Below, piece after piece: positions 16,618 to 27,061 of a DNA stretch of 64,000 nt. Position 1 is the stretch's first letter; the number at the start of each line of letters is the position of its first letter. Origin of the DNA: Pseudomonas fluorescens (lineage in GTDB: Bacteria > Pseudomonadota > Gammaproteobacteria > Pseudomonadales > Pseudomonadaceae); NCBI RefSeq assembly GCF_001307275.1, contig NZ_CP012831.1:1426001-1490000 (forward strand), given 5' to 3'. The translations under genes and the position numbers were made by a program. A model generated the notes under the pieces. The model saw only the letters and a program-made list of their open reading frames with translations, had not been told where the DNA came from and did not search any database.

Positions 16618-17013
16618 GCCTATGTCCTTTCCGAGCAGCGAAGAATGCAGAAGCGACGTAACTTCATAGGAATAGGAGAGTCAGATTACGTGTCTGCGGT
16701 TTGGCTTTGCCTCACGATGATGGGGGACACAAAATTCTCTGTAAGCTGTCAGGAATGACAGTTTTTTAGTCGAATCTGCACTGATATCATTTTTTTTAGT
16801 ATTTTTAGATCTGAAATAAGTGCCACCAGCGAGTTGATGACGCTGAGGGCGATACTGATTTTCCAGTGTTAGAAAATGCAGCCATCGTCCATGCCATGCC
16901 TGGCGGTGCCCAAAACTTTCAGAAGTTGCCAACCCAAAAAGCCAAAAGCCCGCAATTACGCGGGCTCCAGGGCATTTCTTGCTAGTTGGTGCCCGGCAAT
17001 GCCGGACGCCCCA
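16618..17013. other. Gap between delta-60 gene and guaA
   Basis: About 310 bases (16618-16931) are A+T-rich and hold no supported gene; the small open frames there look random. From 16932 on it is the right-hand copy of the repeat, including the guaA terminator. Confidence 0.55.
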
Positions 17014-17181
17014 TCATTCCCACTCAATCGTCGCTGGCGGCTTGCTCGACACGTCATAAGTGACGCGGGAAATACCTTCGATCTCATTGATGATCCGACC
17101 GGAAACAGTCTCCAGCAGCTCATAGGGCAGGTGTGCCCAGCGAGCAGTCATGAAGTCGATGGTTTCCACGGCACGCAGGGC
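16932..17181. repeat. Right copy of the guaA 3' direct repeat
   Basis: This stretch contains the real guaA 3' end and terminator; it matches the decayed copy at 15070-15321 about 1.6 kb to the left. Confidence 0.9.
16940..16966 (-). terminator. Rho-independent terminator of guaBA
   Basis: AGCCCGC (16947-16953) pairs with GCGGGCT (16960-16966) around a six-base loop. On the minus strand the stem is followed by TTTTGGCTTTTT. Confidence 0.85.
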
Positions 17182-18591
17182 CACGACCCAGGCGTAACGA
17201 CGGCCATCGCCAACCACGCCCACCGATTTCACCGGTTGGAACACCACGAACGCCTGGCTGACCTTGTGGTACCAATCGGCCTTGCGCAGTTCTTCGATAA
17301 AGATGTGGTCGGCGCGACGCAGCAGGTCGGCGTATTCCTTCTTCACTTCACCGAGAATCCGCACGCCCAGGCCCGGGCCCGGGAATGGGTGGCGGTAGAC
17401 CATGTCGTAGGGCAGGCCCAGTTCGAGACCAAGGCGACGGACCTCGTCCTTGAACAGTTCGCGCAGCGGCTCGACCAGCTTGAGGTTCATCTCTTCCGGC
17501 AGGCCACCGACGTTGTGGTGGGACTTGATCACGTGGGCCTTGCCGCTCTTGGCGCCAGCCGACTCGATCACGTCGGGGTAGATGGTGCCCTGGGCCAGGT
17601 ACTTGATGTTGTCCAGCTTGCAGGATTCGGCATCGAACACGTCGATGAAGGTGCGGCCGATGATCTTGCGTTTCTTCTCCGGGTCGGACTCGCCGGCCAG
17701 GTTGTTCAGGAACTGCTCTTCGGCGTTGGCGCGGATCACCTTGACGCCCATGTTCTCGGCGAACATGGCCATCACTTGCTCACCTTCGTGCAGGCGCAGC
17801 AGGCCGTTGTCGACGAAGACGCAGGTCAACTGGTCGCCGATGGCCTTGTGCAGCAATGCGGCAACCACCGAGGAGTCGACGCCGCCGGACAGGCCCAGCA
17901 GCACGTTGTCGGTGCCGACCTGGGCGCGGACTTGGGCGATGGCGTCTTCAGCGATTTTCGACGGAGTCCACAGGGCTTCGCACCCGCAGATGTCGAGGAT
18001 GAAACGCGACAGGATGCGGCCGCCCTGCTTGGTGTGGGTCACTTCAGGGTGGAACTGCACGCCGTAGTAACGGCGATCATCGTTGAACATGCCGGCGATC
18101 GGGCAGCTCGGGGTGCTGGCCAGGATGTGGAAGTCTTCCGGCATCTTGGTGACCTTGTCACCGTGGCTCATCCACACGTCCAGGCCGAACAGGCCGTCGG
18201 CGTCGACGTGGTCTTCGATACCGTCCAGCAGGCGGCTCTTGCCGACCACGTCGACGCGGGCATAACCGAACTCACGCAGGTCCGAACCTTCGACCTTGCC
18301 GCCCAGTTGTTCTGCCATGGTCTGCATGCCGTAGCAGATACCGAAGACCGGCACGCCCAGGTCGAACACGGCTTGCGGGCAGCGCGGGCTGTCGGCTTCG
18401 TGCACGGACTCGGGGCCGCCGGCGAGGATGACGCCTTTCGGAGCGAATTCGCGAATCGCTTCGTCATCCATGTCGAACGGATGCAGTTCGCAGTACACGC
18501 CGATTTCACGCACGCGGCGGGCGATCAGCTGGGTGTACTGGGAACCGAAGTCGAGGATCAGGATGCGGTGAGCGTGAATGTCGAGGGCCAT
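17014..18591 (-). CDS. guaA: GMP synthase (glutamine-hydrolysing)
   Basis: A 525-residue GMP synthase converting XMP to GMP with ATP and glutamine. The N-terminal class I amidotransferase domain has the nucleophile in [10 protein letters not shown] and a downstream HPEVTHT. The ATP-pyrophosphatase domain has the P-loop [15 protein letters not shown], and the C-terminal dimerisation domain ends in the conserved TIEWE. It follows guaB after 79 bases in the usual guaBA operon. Its 3' end is duplicated at 15070-15321. Confidence 0.97.
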   Translation of the reverse strand: MALDIHAHRILILDFGSQYTQLIARRVREIGVYCELHPFDMDDEAIREFAPKGVILAGGPESVHEADSPRCPQAVFDLGVPVFGICYGMQTMAEQLGGKVEGSDLREFGYARVDVVGKSRLLDGIEDHVDADGLFGLDVWMSHGDKVTKMPEDFHILASTPSCPIAGMFNDDRRYYGVQFHPEVTHTKQGGRILSRFILDICGCEALWTPSKIAEDAIAQVRAQVGTDNVLLGLSGGVDSSVVAALLHKAIGDQLTCVFVDNGLLRLHEGEQVMAMFAENMGVKVIRANAEEQFLNNLAGESDPEKKRKIIGRTFIDVFDAESCKLDNIKYLAQGTIYPDVIESAGAKSGKAHVIKSHHNVGGLPEEMNLKLVEPLRELFKDEVRRLGLELGLPYDMVYRHPFPGPGLGVRILGEVKKEYADLLRRADHIFIEELRKADWYHKVSQAFVVFQPVKSVGVVGDGRRYAWVVALRAVETIDFMTARWAHLPYELLETVSGRIINEIEGISRVTYDVSSKPPATIEWE

Positions 18592-18670
18592 GACTCATTC
18601 TCATGTAGTGAATCAGAAACAACTCGGGGCTGAATGAACAGCCCCGGTGATTAACGTTTTGCTGGAAGCC

Positions 18671-20218
<1,548 letters not shown>

Positions 20219-20280
20219 CTATTATTGGCGGGCTGATTGACGGGGCAAAACCACCACACTCTCATACAACACAGAACCCC

Positions 20281-20382
20281 TGTGGCGAGGGAGCTTGCTC
20301 CCGCTGGGCTGCGAAGCGGCCCCGGCTTTTGGCGGTTGCTGCGCAACCGAGCGGGAGCAAGCTCCCTCGCCACGGGACCGCA
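20281..20382. repeat. REPIN of the GTGGCGAGGGAGC family
   Basis: GTGGCGAGGGAGCTTGCTCC and its inverse GGGAGCAAGCTCCCTCGCCAC face each other about 55 bases apart, with a GCGAAGCGGC/GCTGCGCAACC-type spacer. Confidence 0.88.
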
Positions 20383-20393
20383 TGCCTCCTCAC

Positions 20394-20942
20394 CTACAAC
20401 TCCACCCTCACCCAACTCACCGGCTGATCGAGCCAATCGGCGAACTCATCGAGAAAGTCCTGCTTGAACCCCGCCTCCAGCCAGTTGTTGAAAATGAACC
20501 CCAGGTTGGAAAAGCCGCACGGCTGCAGGAACAGAAAACCATTGATGTCATCTTCATGGCCGCATTCGGGGCAGGTGAAGTTGTCGGTGCGCGCTGGCAT
20601 CCAGTCTTCCAGGCTTTCGAACAACGCTTCGCCGACTTCCTTGCGGCACTCGGCGCAACCGGCTTCTTCGAGAAAGCCCTTGGCTGGCGTATAGATGCAG
20701 CGCTTGGTGATGATCTCCAGGCCATTGATCGCTTCGCCGAACGGCAAGGCATCGGGGTGCAGGACCACCGTCCGTGCGCCGGGGGCGATGGCGTGGGCCA
20801 TGCGATTGCCGGTGCGCCCGCAGGTGGTCAGTTGTTCTTCGACGATATTTTTGCGCACCAGCCAGCGCACGATCGCCCGGGCCCGGGGCTCGTGGACCGG
20901 CAGGGTGGAAATTTTCGGGACGATGATGCTTTGCGAATTCAT
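20394..20942 (-). CDS. Conserved protein with two CxxC pairs (zinc-ribbon-like)
   Basis: A 182-residue cytosolic protein that I recognise only as conserved in pseudomonads. Two pairs, CAEC (near residue 95) and CPEC (near residue 124), could hold one zinc ion; the first is followed by RKEVGEALFESLEDW and the second by GHEDDINGF. The rest is mixed alpha/beta, with an acidic Trp-containing C-terminus. No catalytic motif is visible. It is monocistronic, with the TSUP permease gene upstream on the same strand. Confidence 0.65.
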   Translation of the reverse strand: MNSQSIIVPKISTLPVHEPRARAIVRWLVRKNIVEEQLTTCGRTGNRMAHAIAPGARTVVLHPDALPFGEAINGLEIITKRCIYTPAKGFLEEAGCAECRKEVGEALFESLEDWMPARTDNFTCPECGHEDDINGFLFLQPCGFSNLGFIFNNWLEAGFKQDFLDEFADWLDQPVSWVRVEL

Positions 20943-21008
20943 GACGAGGCCTGGAGGTTCCCATGGGGGCGAATAAAGGCCGGCAGCTTAATCCCTGGCC
21001 GAGCCAGG

Positions 21009-21776
21009 TCAAGCACTCAGGTAACGCCCGATCAAGGCAATGCCGCTGGCGAGCACCAGCCAGGTCACCAAGCGCACGAACGCCTCGCGCGACAACCTCA
21101 TGGTCAGGCGACGACCCACCCACAGCCCCAGCGCCATGGCCGGCAACAAACACAACGCCAGTACCAACAAGGGTAGCTCGGCATACACACCGGCGACGAT
21201 AAACAGGCTCAAGCGCACCACCGTGCTGCAACTGATCAAGGCACTTTGCGTGGCCCGGGCCGGGTCCTTGGGCAGGCGGCTATTCAAGTAGATGGCATAT
21301 AAAAAGCCGCCACTGCCAAACAACGCCCCGAACATCCCGCCCACCGTGCCCATCGGAAACGCCCACCGCGATGACAGCTGCGTCGGCCGGGTTTTTATCA
21401 ACAGGCTATAGATGGCATAGCTGCTGATAAACAGCCCCATCAACAGCAACAACAGGTCGGACTTGAGATTGAGCAGGAAAATCACCCCCAGGGTGCACCC
21501 TAGTGCCATGCACGGCAGCAACCGCAGCAGCTCCGGCCGGGACACGTCCCGACGCGATGGCAACAGGTTGCCGAAGGCCGCGACAAAATCCAGCAGGACC
21601 AGCAGCGGGATGATCTTCGACAAGGGCATGAACAGCAGCAGGATGGGCGCGGCCACCAGCGCCGTGCCGAACCCGGCGATGCCGAACACGATGTAGGCCA
21701 GGGCGATGGCCGAGCCGATCGCCAGCCATTCCAGGGGGGCAAATGCCCACTGGCCCAACCACGACAGAAGATTCAT
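21009..21776 (-). CDS. TSUP-family (TauE/SafE) membrane permease
   Basis: A 255-residue integral membrane protein with about eight helices and the two-repeat layout of the TauE/SafE family, seen in IVFGIAGFGTALVAAPILL in the first half and GTVGGMFGALFGSGGF in the second. The family exports sulfite, sulfoacetate or related organosulfur anions; the substrate here is unknown. The ATG at 21776 has AAGGAAG upstream. The frame is open to 21986 through a REPIN, which is not coding. Confidence 0.85.
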   Translation of the reverse strand: MNLLSWLGQWAFAPLEWLAIGSAIALAYIVFGIAGFGTALVAAPILLLFMPLSKIIPLLVLLDFVAAFGNLLPSRRDVSRPELLRLLPCMALGCTLGVIFLLNLKSDLLLLLMGLFISSYAIYSLLIKTRPTQLSSRWAFPMGTVGGMFGALFGSGGFLYAIYLNSRLPKDPARATQSALISCSTVVRLSLFIVAGVYAELPLLVLALCLLPAMALGLWVGRRLTMRLSREAFVRLVTWLVLASGIALIGRYLSA

Positions 21777-21860
21777 CCGGCACTTCCTTGATGACGAAGC
21801 GGCGACTTTAGCCAGATGTGTCGGGGCATATCCAGCATTTGTGGTGACAGCTCCACCACT

Positions 21861-21955
21861 ATCGCGAGCAAGCTCGCTCCCACAAATGGATCCCTGATGC
21901 TCACAAAGCTTGCGACCACCCAAGATCCCTGTGGGAGCGAGCTTGCTCGCGATGA
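21861..21955. repeat. REPIN between divergent genes
   Basis: GCGAGCAAGCTCGCTCCCAC and its inverse GTGGGAGCGAGCTTGCTCGC face each other across about 45 bases, between the TSUP gene and xseA. Confidence 0.9.
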
Positions 21956-22022
21956 AGACAACTCGGTCCGATTTGTTTCCACACATGGAGATTCACCAGC
22001 GAATGCCCTTATCATGCCGCCC

Positions 22023-23402
22023 ATGATTAAAGATCCCTTTGCCCGACTGGGCCTGGACCGTGAGGTCCTGACTGTCAGCCAGCTCAACGGCCGTGCGCGG
22101 GTGTTGCTCGAAGACGTGTTCAGCAACATCTGGGTCGAGGGCGAGATTTCCAACCTTGCCCGTCCGGCCTCCGGCCATGTGTACTTCACCCTCAAGGACA
22201 GCGGTGCCCAGGTACGTTGCGCGCTGTTCCGGCAGAATGCCGCGCGGGTGCGCCAGGCCTTGAAGGACGGGCTGGCGGTGAAGGTCCGCGGCAAGGTTTC
22301 GCTGTTCGAAGGCCGTGGCGATTATCAGTTGATCCTCGACACCGTGGAGCCGGCCGGCGATGGCGCCTTGCGCCTGGCCTTCGATGCCCTGAAGGAAAAA
22401 CTCAGCGCCGAGGGCCTGTTCAGCGCCGAGCGCAAGGTGCCGTTGCCGGCCCATCCGCAACGCATCGGCATCATCAGTTCGCCCACGGGTGCGGTGATCC
22501 GCGACATCATCAGCGTGTTCCGCCGCCGGGCGCCGCAGATATCCCTGACCCTGATTCCCACCGCCGTGCAAGGCCGCGAAGCCACCGGGCAAATCGTCCG
22601 TGCCCTGAAACTGGCGGACGCCCGTGGCTTCGATGCGCTGATCCTGGCCCGGGGCGGCGGCTCGCTGGAAGACCTATGGTGCTTCAACGAAGAAGCCGTG
22701 GCCCGGGCGGTGGATGCCTGCGTCACGCCAATCGTCAGCGCCGTCGGCCATGAAACCGACGTGTCCATCAGCGATTTCGTCGCCGACGTTCGCGCCCCGA
22801 CCCCGTCCGCCGCCGCCGAACTGCTGGCGCCGGATGCCGGCGACCTGGTGCGCCGGGTCGAAAGCCTGCATCGCCGGCTGGTGATGCGCATGCGCGACCG
22901 GCTGATGCGCGATCAATTGCGCCTCGAAGGCCTCACCCGGCGCCTGCGTCATCCCGGTGAGCGCCTGCGCCAGCAAGCCCAGCGCCTCGACGACCTGGAC
23001 ATGCGCCTGCGCCGGGCCTTCGAACGCAACCTCAATACCCGCCGCGAGCGGCTGATCCGCCTGGAAACCCGCCTCGCCGGGCAACACCCGGGCCGACAGT
23101 TGGCCATGTTGCGCCAGCGCCTGGACAGCCTGGCCGAACGCCTGCCCCGGGCCATGCGTGAAGGCCTCAAGGCGCGCCGCGTGCAATTGCACAACCAGAT
23201 GCAGACGCTGCACATCGTCAGCCCCCTGGCGACCCTCGGCCGCGGCTACAGCATCTTGCTCGACGAACGCGGCCATGCGATCCGCAGCGCCGGGCAAACC
23301 CAGACCGGCCAGCGCCTGACCGCCAAGCTCGGCGAAGGTGAACTGCTGGTGCGGGTCGAAGACAATCACCTGACGCCAGTCACCCTTTCTTTACTGGACT
23401 GA
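22023..23402 (+). CDS. xseA: Exodeoxyribonuclease VII large subunit
   Basis: A 459-residue XseA, the catalytic subunit of exonuclease VII, which degrades single-stranded DNA from both ends. The N-terminal OB fold (WVEGEISNLARPASGHVYFT) binds DNA. The catalytic domain has GIISSPTGAVIRDI, LARGGGSLEDLWCFNEE and SAVGHETDVSISDFVADVRAPTPSAAAE, followed by a long coiled coil and a C-terminal strand region. The ATG at 22023 gives the usual N-terminus (MIKDPFARLGL); an ATG at 22014 is possible. The frame upstream runs through a REPIN. The small subunit xseB is not here. Confidence 0.95.
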   Translation: MIKDPFARLGLDREVLTVSQLNGRARVLLEDVFSNIWVEGEISNLARPASGHVYFTLKDSGAQVRCALFRQNAARVRQALKDGLAVKVRGKVSLFEGRGDYQLILDTVEPAGDGALRLAFDALKEKLSAEGLFSAERKVPLPAHPQRIGIISSPTGAVIRDIISVFRRRAPQISLTLIPTAVQGREATGQIVRALKLADARGFDALILARGGGSLEDLWCFNEEAVARAVDACVTPIVSAVGHETDVSISDFVADVRAPTPSAAAELLAPDAGDLVRRVESLHRRLVMRMRDRLMRDQLRLEGLTRRLRHPGERLRQQAQRLDDLDMRLRRAFERNLNTRRERLIRLETRLAGQHPGRQLAMLRQRLDSLAERLPRAMREGLKARRVQLHNQMQTLHIVSPLATLGRGYSILLDERGHAIRSAGQTQTGQRLTAKLGEGELLVRVEDNHLTPVTLSLLD

Positions 23403-23405
23403 TTC

Positions 23406-24227
23406 ATGCCGCGATATCTCGCCCCATTGTTCTTGCTGTGCCTGACCTTCAACGCCCACGCCGACAGTTACATCACTCGCTTGTTGAACAAGCCAGTGCC
23501 CGGCGGCGTGGCTGTGGTGGACCTGGGCAGCGCGGCCCAGGCCCCCAAAGCCACTTACCAGGGCAAGCCGGTGCTGGTGGTCAAGGAACAGGACAACTGG
23601 CTGGCGATTGTCGGCATCCCGCTGACGGTCCAACCCGGCACCCAACAGATCAGCAGTGGCGGCGGCACCCAGCCGTTTGTGGTCGGCTACAAAAAGTACC
23701 CCGAGCAACACATCACCCTGAAGAATAAACGCCAGGTCAACCCGAACCCGGCGGACCTCAAGCGCATCGACGCCGAGCTGGCGGTGCAACTGAAGGCCTA
23801 CCGCAGCTTCAGTCCGAACATCCCCAGCAACCTGTTGCTGGACAAACCGGTCAACGGCCCGCTGTCGAGCAAGTTCGGCGTGCGTCGTTTCTTCAACGGC
23901 GAAGAGCGCAACCCCCACGCCGGCCTGGACTTCGCCGTGCCCGCCGGTACACCGATCAAGACCCCGGCCGCGGGCAAGGTGATCCTCACCGGCAATTACT
24001 TCTTCAATGGCAATACGGTGTTCGTCGACCATGGCCAGGGTTTCATCAGCATGTTCTGCCACATGTCGAAGATCGACGTGAAGGTCGGCCAGCAATTGGC
24101 CCGAGGCACCGTGGTGGGCAAGGTCGGTGCCACCGGCCGCGCGACCGGGCCGCATATGCACTGGAATATCAGCCTGAACGATGCGCGGGTGGATCCGGCG
24201 ATTTTCATCGGGGCGTTCCAGCCCTGA
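23406..24227 (+). CDS. Periplasmic M23-family (LytM) metallopeptidase
   Basis: A 273-residue exported protein: signal peptide ending in NAHA-DS, then a region of about 140 residues, then a LytM domain. The zinc ligands are seen in NPHAGLDFAVP (HxxxD) and GPHMHWNIS (HxH). The M23 family cleaves peptidoglycan cross-links. The gene starts three bases after xseA, so they form one transcript. With all zinc ligands present, an active endopeptidase is likely. Confidence 0.88.
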   Translation: MPRYLAPLFLLCLTFNAHADSYITRLLNKPVPGGVAVVDLGSAAQAPKATYQGKPVLVVKEQDNWLAIVGIPLTVQPGTQQISSGGGTQPFVVGYKKYPEQHITLKNKRQVNPNPADLKRIDAELAVQLKAYRSFSPNIPSNLLLDKPVNGPLSSKFGVRRFFNGEERNPHAGLDFAVPAGTPIKTPAAGKVILTGNYFFNGNTVFVDHGQGFISMFCHMSKIDVKVGQQLARGTVVGKVGATGRATGPHMHWNISLNDARVDPAIFIGAFQP

Positions 24228-24250
24228 GATGTGTGCTGAGGCGACTGGCC

Positions 24251-24372
24251 TCATCGCGAGCAAGCTCGGCTCCCACAGGTACGACGCTGTTCTTAAAAGT
24301 ACCTACTTCCACAGGTTCAGCACTATTTCAGAAGTACCGAGCTACCCTGTGGGAGCGAGCTTGCTCGCGATG
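24251..24372. repeat. REPIN with a one-base insertion in the left arm
   Basis: The left arm reads GCGAGCAAGCTCGGCTCCCAC, with an extra G compared with the other copies; the right arm GTGGGAGCGAGCTTGCTCGC is standard. The arms are about 75 bases apart, wider than usual. Confidence 0.85.
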
Positions 24373-24714
24373 GGGCCAGCAGCAGCACCGTCTCTCCCTG
24401 AATTGCCGAGCCACAAACATCGACGCAATAAAACTACAAATTTCCGAAGAACTCGCGATTAAATCTCGCTAAACCTCCCCAAAGCAAAACTTCTCTCAAT
24501 TTTTTCCGACTGCTTGCGATCCGCCGTTCACGCGGTTAGGGTTGGAGCATGAAAACCTCTCACACCCTCATCCAGCTTCGCCAGCACCGCAGCCTGTGCC
24601 TCGTCAGCGCACGACTGCCGGGCTGAATCGCGGCACCTCGTCCAGGCTTCAAGCCACCCCATTCGAACCACCGGCAGGCCGCCTTTTTCCGGCCACGACA
24701 ATAAGGATTTCCCC
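24373..24714. other. leuA upstream region
   Basis: This 342-base gap holds a candidate 25-codon leader ORF (24549-24626) and then about 88 bases before the leuA start, including a GC-rich stretch followed by TTTTT (GGCCGCCTTTTTCCGGCC at 24673-24690) that could be part of an attenuator. Confidence 0.5.
24549..24626 (+). CDS. Candidate leuA leader peptide (25 aa)
   Basis: A short ORF opened by ATG with GTTGGAG just upstream (24541-24547) and closed by TGA. The product has a basic middle with four Arg and five Leu residues (about 20 percent) and ends in [12 protein letters not shown]. Its place before an amino-acid biosynthesis gene, its good start signal and its Leu content suggest a translated leader that senses leucine or another amino acid; this is inference. 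It is below the usual gene-calling length. Confidence 0.5.
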   Translation: MKTSHTLIQLRQHRSLCLVSARLPG

Positions 24715-26394
24715 ATGAGCATGCTCAAAGACCCGTCTTCCAAATACCGCGCCTTCCCGACCATCAACCTGCCGGATCGCACTTGGCCGTCGAAGACCAT
24801 CACCGCCGCGCCGATCTGGTGCAGCTCCGACCTGCGCGACGGCAACCAGTCGCTGATCGAGCCGATGGACGCGGTCAAGAAGCTGCGCTTCTGGAAAACC
24901 CTGGTCGCGGTGGGCGTGAAGGAAATCGAGGCATCGTTCCCGGCCGCTTCCCAGACCGACTTCGACTTCGTGCGCACCCTCATCGAAGAAGGCCACATCC
25001 CGGACGACACCACCATCCAGGTGCTGACCCAGGCCCGTGAAGACTTGATCGCCCGTACCTTCGAATCCCTGCGCGGTGCGAAAAAAGCCATCGTCCACCT
25101 GTACAACGCCACCTGCCCTTCGTTCCGCCGCATCGTGTTCAACCAGGACAAGGAAGGCGTGAAGGAAATCGCGGTGAACGCGGCCAAGCTGTTCGTCAAA
25201 TACGCCGCCCAGCAGCCGGAAACCCAATGGCAGTTCGAATACTCGCCAGAAACCTTCAGCGCCACTGAGCTGGAGTTCGCCAAGGAAGTCTGCGACGCGG
25301 TGATCGAAGTCTGGAACCCGACGCCCGAGCGCAAGGTGATCCTCAACCTGCCCGCTACCGTGGAAGTCGCCACCCCGAACATCTACGCCGACCAGATCGA
25401 GTGGTTCCACCGCAACATCACCCGGCGTGACAGCGTGCTCATCAGCCTGCACACCCACAACGACCGTGGCACCGGCGTGGCCGCCACCGAGCTGGGCCTG
25501 ATGGCCGGCGCCGACCGTGTCGAAGGCTGCCTGTTCGGTAACGGCGAACGCACCGGTAACGTCGACCTGGTGACCGTGGCGCTGAACCTCTACACCCAGG
25601 GCATCAACCCGGAGCTGGACTTCTCCGACATCGACGGCGTGCGCAAAGTGGTCGAGGAATGCAACCAGATCCCGGTGCACCCGCGTCATCCGTACGTCGG
25701 CGACCTGGTCCACACCGCGTTCTCCGGCTCGCACCAGGACGCCATCCGCAAGGGCTTCGCCCAGCAGAAACCGGACACCCTGTGGGAAGTGCCGTACCTG
25801 CCGATCGACCCGGCCGACATCGGTCGCAGCTACGAGGCGGTGATTCGCGTCAACAGCCAGTCGGGCAAAGGCGGTATCGCTTACCTGCTGGAACAGGAAT
25901 ACGGCATCAGCCTGCCGCGTCGCATGCAGATCGAGTTCAGCCAGGTGGTACAGCGCGAAACCGATCGCCTGGGCCTGGAAATGACCGCCCAGCAGATCCA
26001 CGGCCTGCTGCAGCGTGAATACCTGCAAGCCAACACCCCGTACGCGCTGGTCAGCCATCGCCTGCAGGAAGAGAACGGCAACAGCGCCGTAGAGGTGGAA
26101 GTGGCGAGCAAGGGCCAGGGCGAGACCAACCTGCACTGGCGCGGCAAGGGCAACGGCGCCCTGGAAGCGCTGGTGGCCGGCCTGCCGATTCCGGTGGAGA
26201 TCATGGACTACAACGAACACGCCATCGGCGCCGGCACCAATGCCAAGGCGGCGGCCTACATCGAACTGCGAGTCAACGGCGAGCGTGCGGTGCACGGCGT
26301 GGGTATCGATGAGAACATCACCACGGCGAGCTTCAAGGCGCTGTTCAGTGCGCTGAACCGGTCGCTGAGCCAGCCGGAAGCCAAGGCAGCCTGA
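24715..26394 (+). CDS. leuA: 2-isopropylmalate synthase
   Basis: A 559-residue long-form LeuA, which joins acetyl-CoA and 2-oxoisovalerate in the first step of leucine synthesis. The HMGL-like TIM barrel begins with [15 protein letters not shown], and the metal site [16 protein letters not shown] and the [12 protein letters not shown] loop are present. The C-terminal regulatory domain (about residues 430-559) normally binds leucine for feedback inhibition. AAGGA precedes the ATG at 24715. A candidate leader ORF lies upstream and a strong terminator downstream. Confidence 0.96.
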   Translation: MSMLKDPSSKYRAFPTINLPDRTWPSKTITAAPIWCSSDLRDGNQSLIEPMDAVKKLRFWKTLVAVGVKEIEASFPAASQTDFDFVRTLIEEGHIPDDTTIQVLTQAREDLIARTFESLRGAKKAIVHLYNATCPSFRRIVFNQDKEGVKEIAVNAAKLFVKYAAQQPETQWQFEYSPETFSATELEFAKEVCDAVIEVWNPTPERKVILNLPATVEVATPNIYADQIEWFHRNITRRDSVLISLHTHNDRGTGVAATELGLMAGADRVEGCLFGNGERTGNVDLVTVALNLYTQGINPELDFSDIDGVRKVVEECNQIPVHPRHPYVGDLVHTAFSGSHQDAIRKGFAQQKPDTLWEVPYLPIDPADIGRSYEAVIRVNSQSGKGGIAYLLEQEYGISLPRRMQIEFSQVVQRETDRLGLEMTAQQIHGLLQREYLQANTPYALVSHRLQEENGNSAVEVEVASKGQGETNLHWRGKGNGALEALVAGLPIPVEIMDYNEHAIGAGTNAKAAAYIELRVNGERAVHGVGIDENITTASFKALFSALNRSLSQPEAKAA

Positions 26395-26410
26395 TTCCTG
26401 GGCTGAAATG

Positions 26411-26448
26411 CAAAAAGGCCCCGGGGTGTGAACCTTGGGGCCTTTTTG
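26411..26448 (+). terminator. Rho-independent terminator of leuA
   Basis: AAAAAGGCCCC (26413-26423) pairs with GGGGCCTTTTT (26437-26447), followed by further T residues. Confidence 0.9.
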
Positions 26449-26482
26449 TTTGGCTGATGGTTGGGTGCTGACTGTACTGGCC

Positions 26483-26561
26483 TCATCGCGAGCAAGCTCG
26501 CTCCCACAGTGGATTTATGGTAGCCACAGATCCACTGTGGGAGCGAGCTTGCTCGCGATGA
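26483..26561. repeat. REPIN
   Basis: GCGAGCAAGCTCGCTCCCAC and GTGGGAGCGAGCTTGCTCGC face each other. Extended complementarity (ACAGTGGAT ... ATCCACTGT) leaves only a short loop. Confidence 0.9.
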
Positions 26562-26584
26562 CGGCCTGTCAGACAACCAAACTG

Positions 26585-26998
26585 TCAGGCATGGGTATCG
26601 ACAGAAACGGTCATGGCCTGCAACAACGACGCCCGCAAGGTTTGCAGCATTGCCTGGGTACCCATGATCTGGGTCTGGATGGCCATGGCCTGCTGGGCCT
26701 TCTGCTCTTCGTTGGCCTGGCTCTTCTGCACGCGGGCCAACTGAGCTTGCTGCTGAGCCAGCAGTTTTTCGGCCTGCTCGATCTGCTTTTTCAGTTGCTC
26801 AATGATGTCCACACCGCCGCTGGCGGGAGCGCCGGCGACATTCGCGCCGCGGGTATCGACCTGCAGGGTCTTGTCCTTGTCGTCGGCGTCAGTCGATGTC
26901 ACTGGACTGACCGCTTTCTCTTCTTCAGTCCCGCGGATGGAGACTTTAGGGGCTGACAACGGATAAGGGTTTACGGTGGTTGCGCTGATGCTGGTCAT
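26585..26998 (-). CDS. Coiled-coil protein, possibly FlxA-like
   Basis: A 137-residue protein with a polar, disordered N-terminal half. A strong coiled coil of about 60 residues follows (IIEQLKKQIEQAEKLLAQQQ onward, rich in Gln, Ala and Glu), then a short helical tail. There is no signal peptide. The pattern resembles FlxA-like proteins, but that assignment is weak and the function is unknown. It is monocistronic, downstream of the omega-amidase gene on the same strand. Confidence 0.55.
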   Translation of the reverse strand: MTSISATTVNPYPLSAPKVSIRGTEEEKAVSPVTSTDADDKDKTLQVDTRGANVAGAPASGGVDIIEQLKKQIEQAEKLLAQQQAQLARVQKSQANEEQKAQQAMAIQTQIMGTQAMLQTLRASLLQAMTVSVDTHA

Positions 26999-27061
26999 AG
27001 GGACTTCTCCTTGGCTGACCGGTTATCGGCACGCAACACCGTTCCTTGAGGCTGAATCGTT

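Noticed and set aside
16681..16932. 83-codon minus-strand frame upstream of the delta-60 gene
   Set aside because: No start signal, no recognisable family, and it lies in A+T-rich intergenic DNA.
16876..18633. 585-codon plus-strand open frame opposite guaA
   Set aside because: Antisense shadow of guaA, typical of G+C-rich codon structure.
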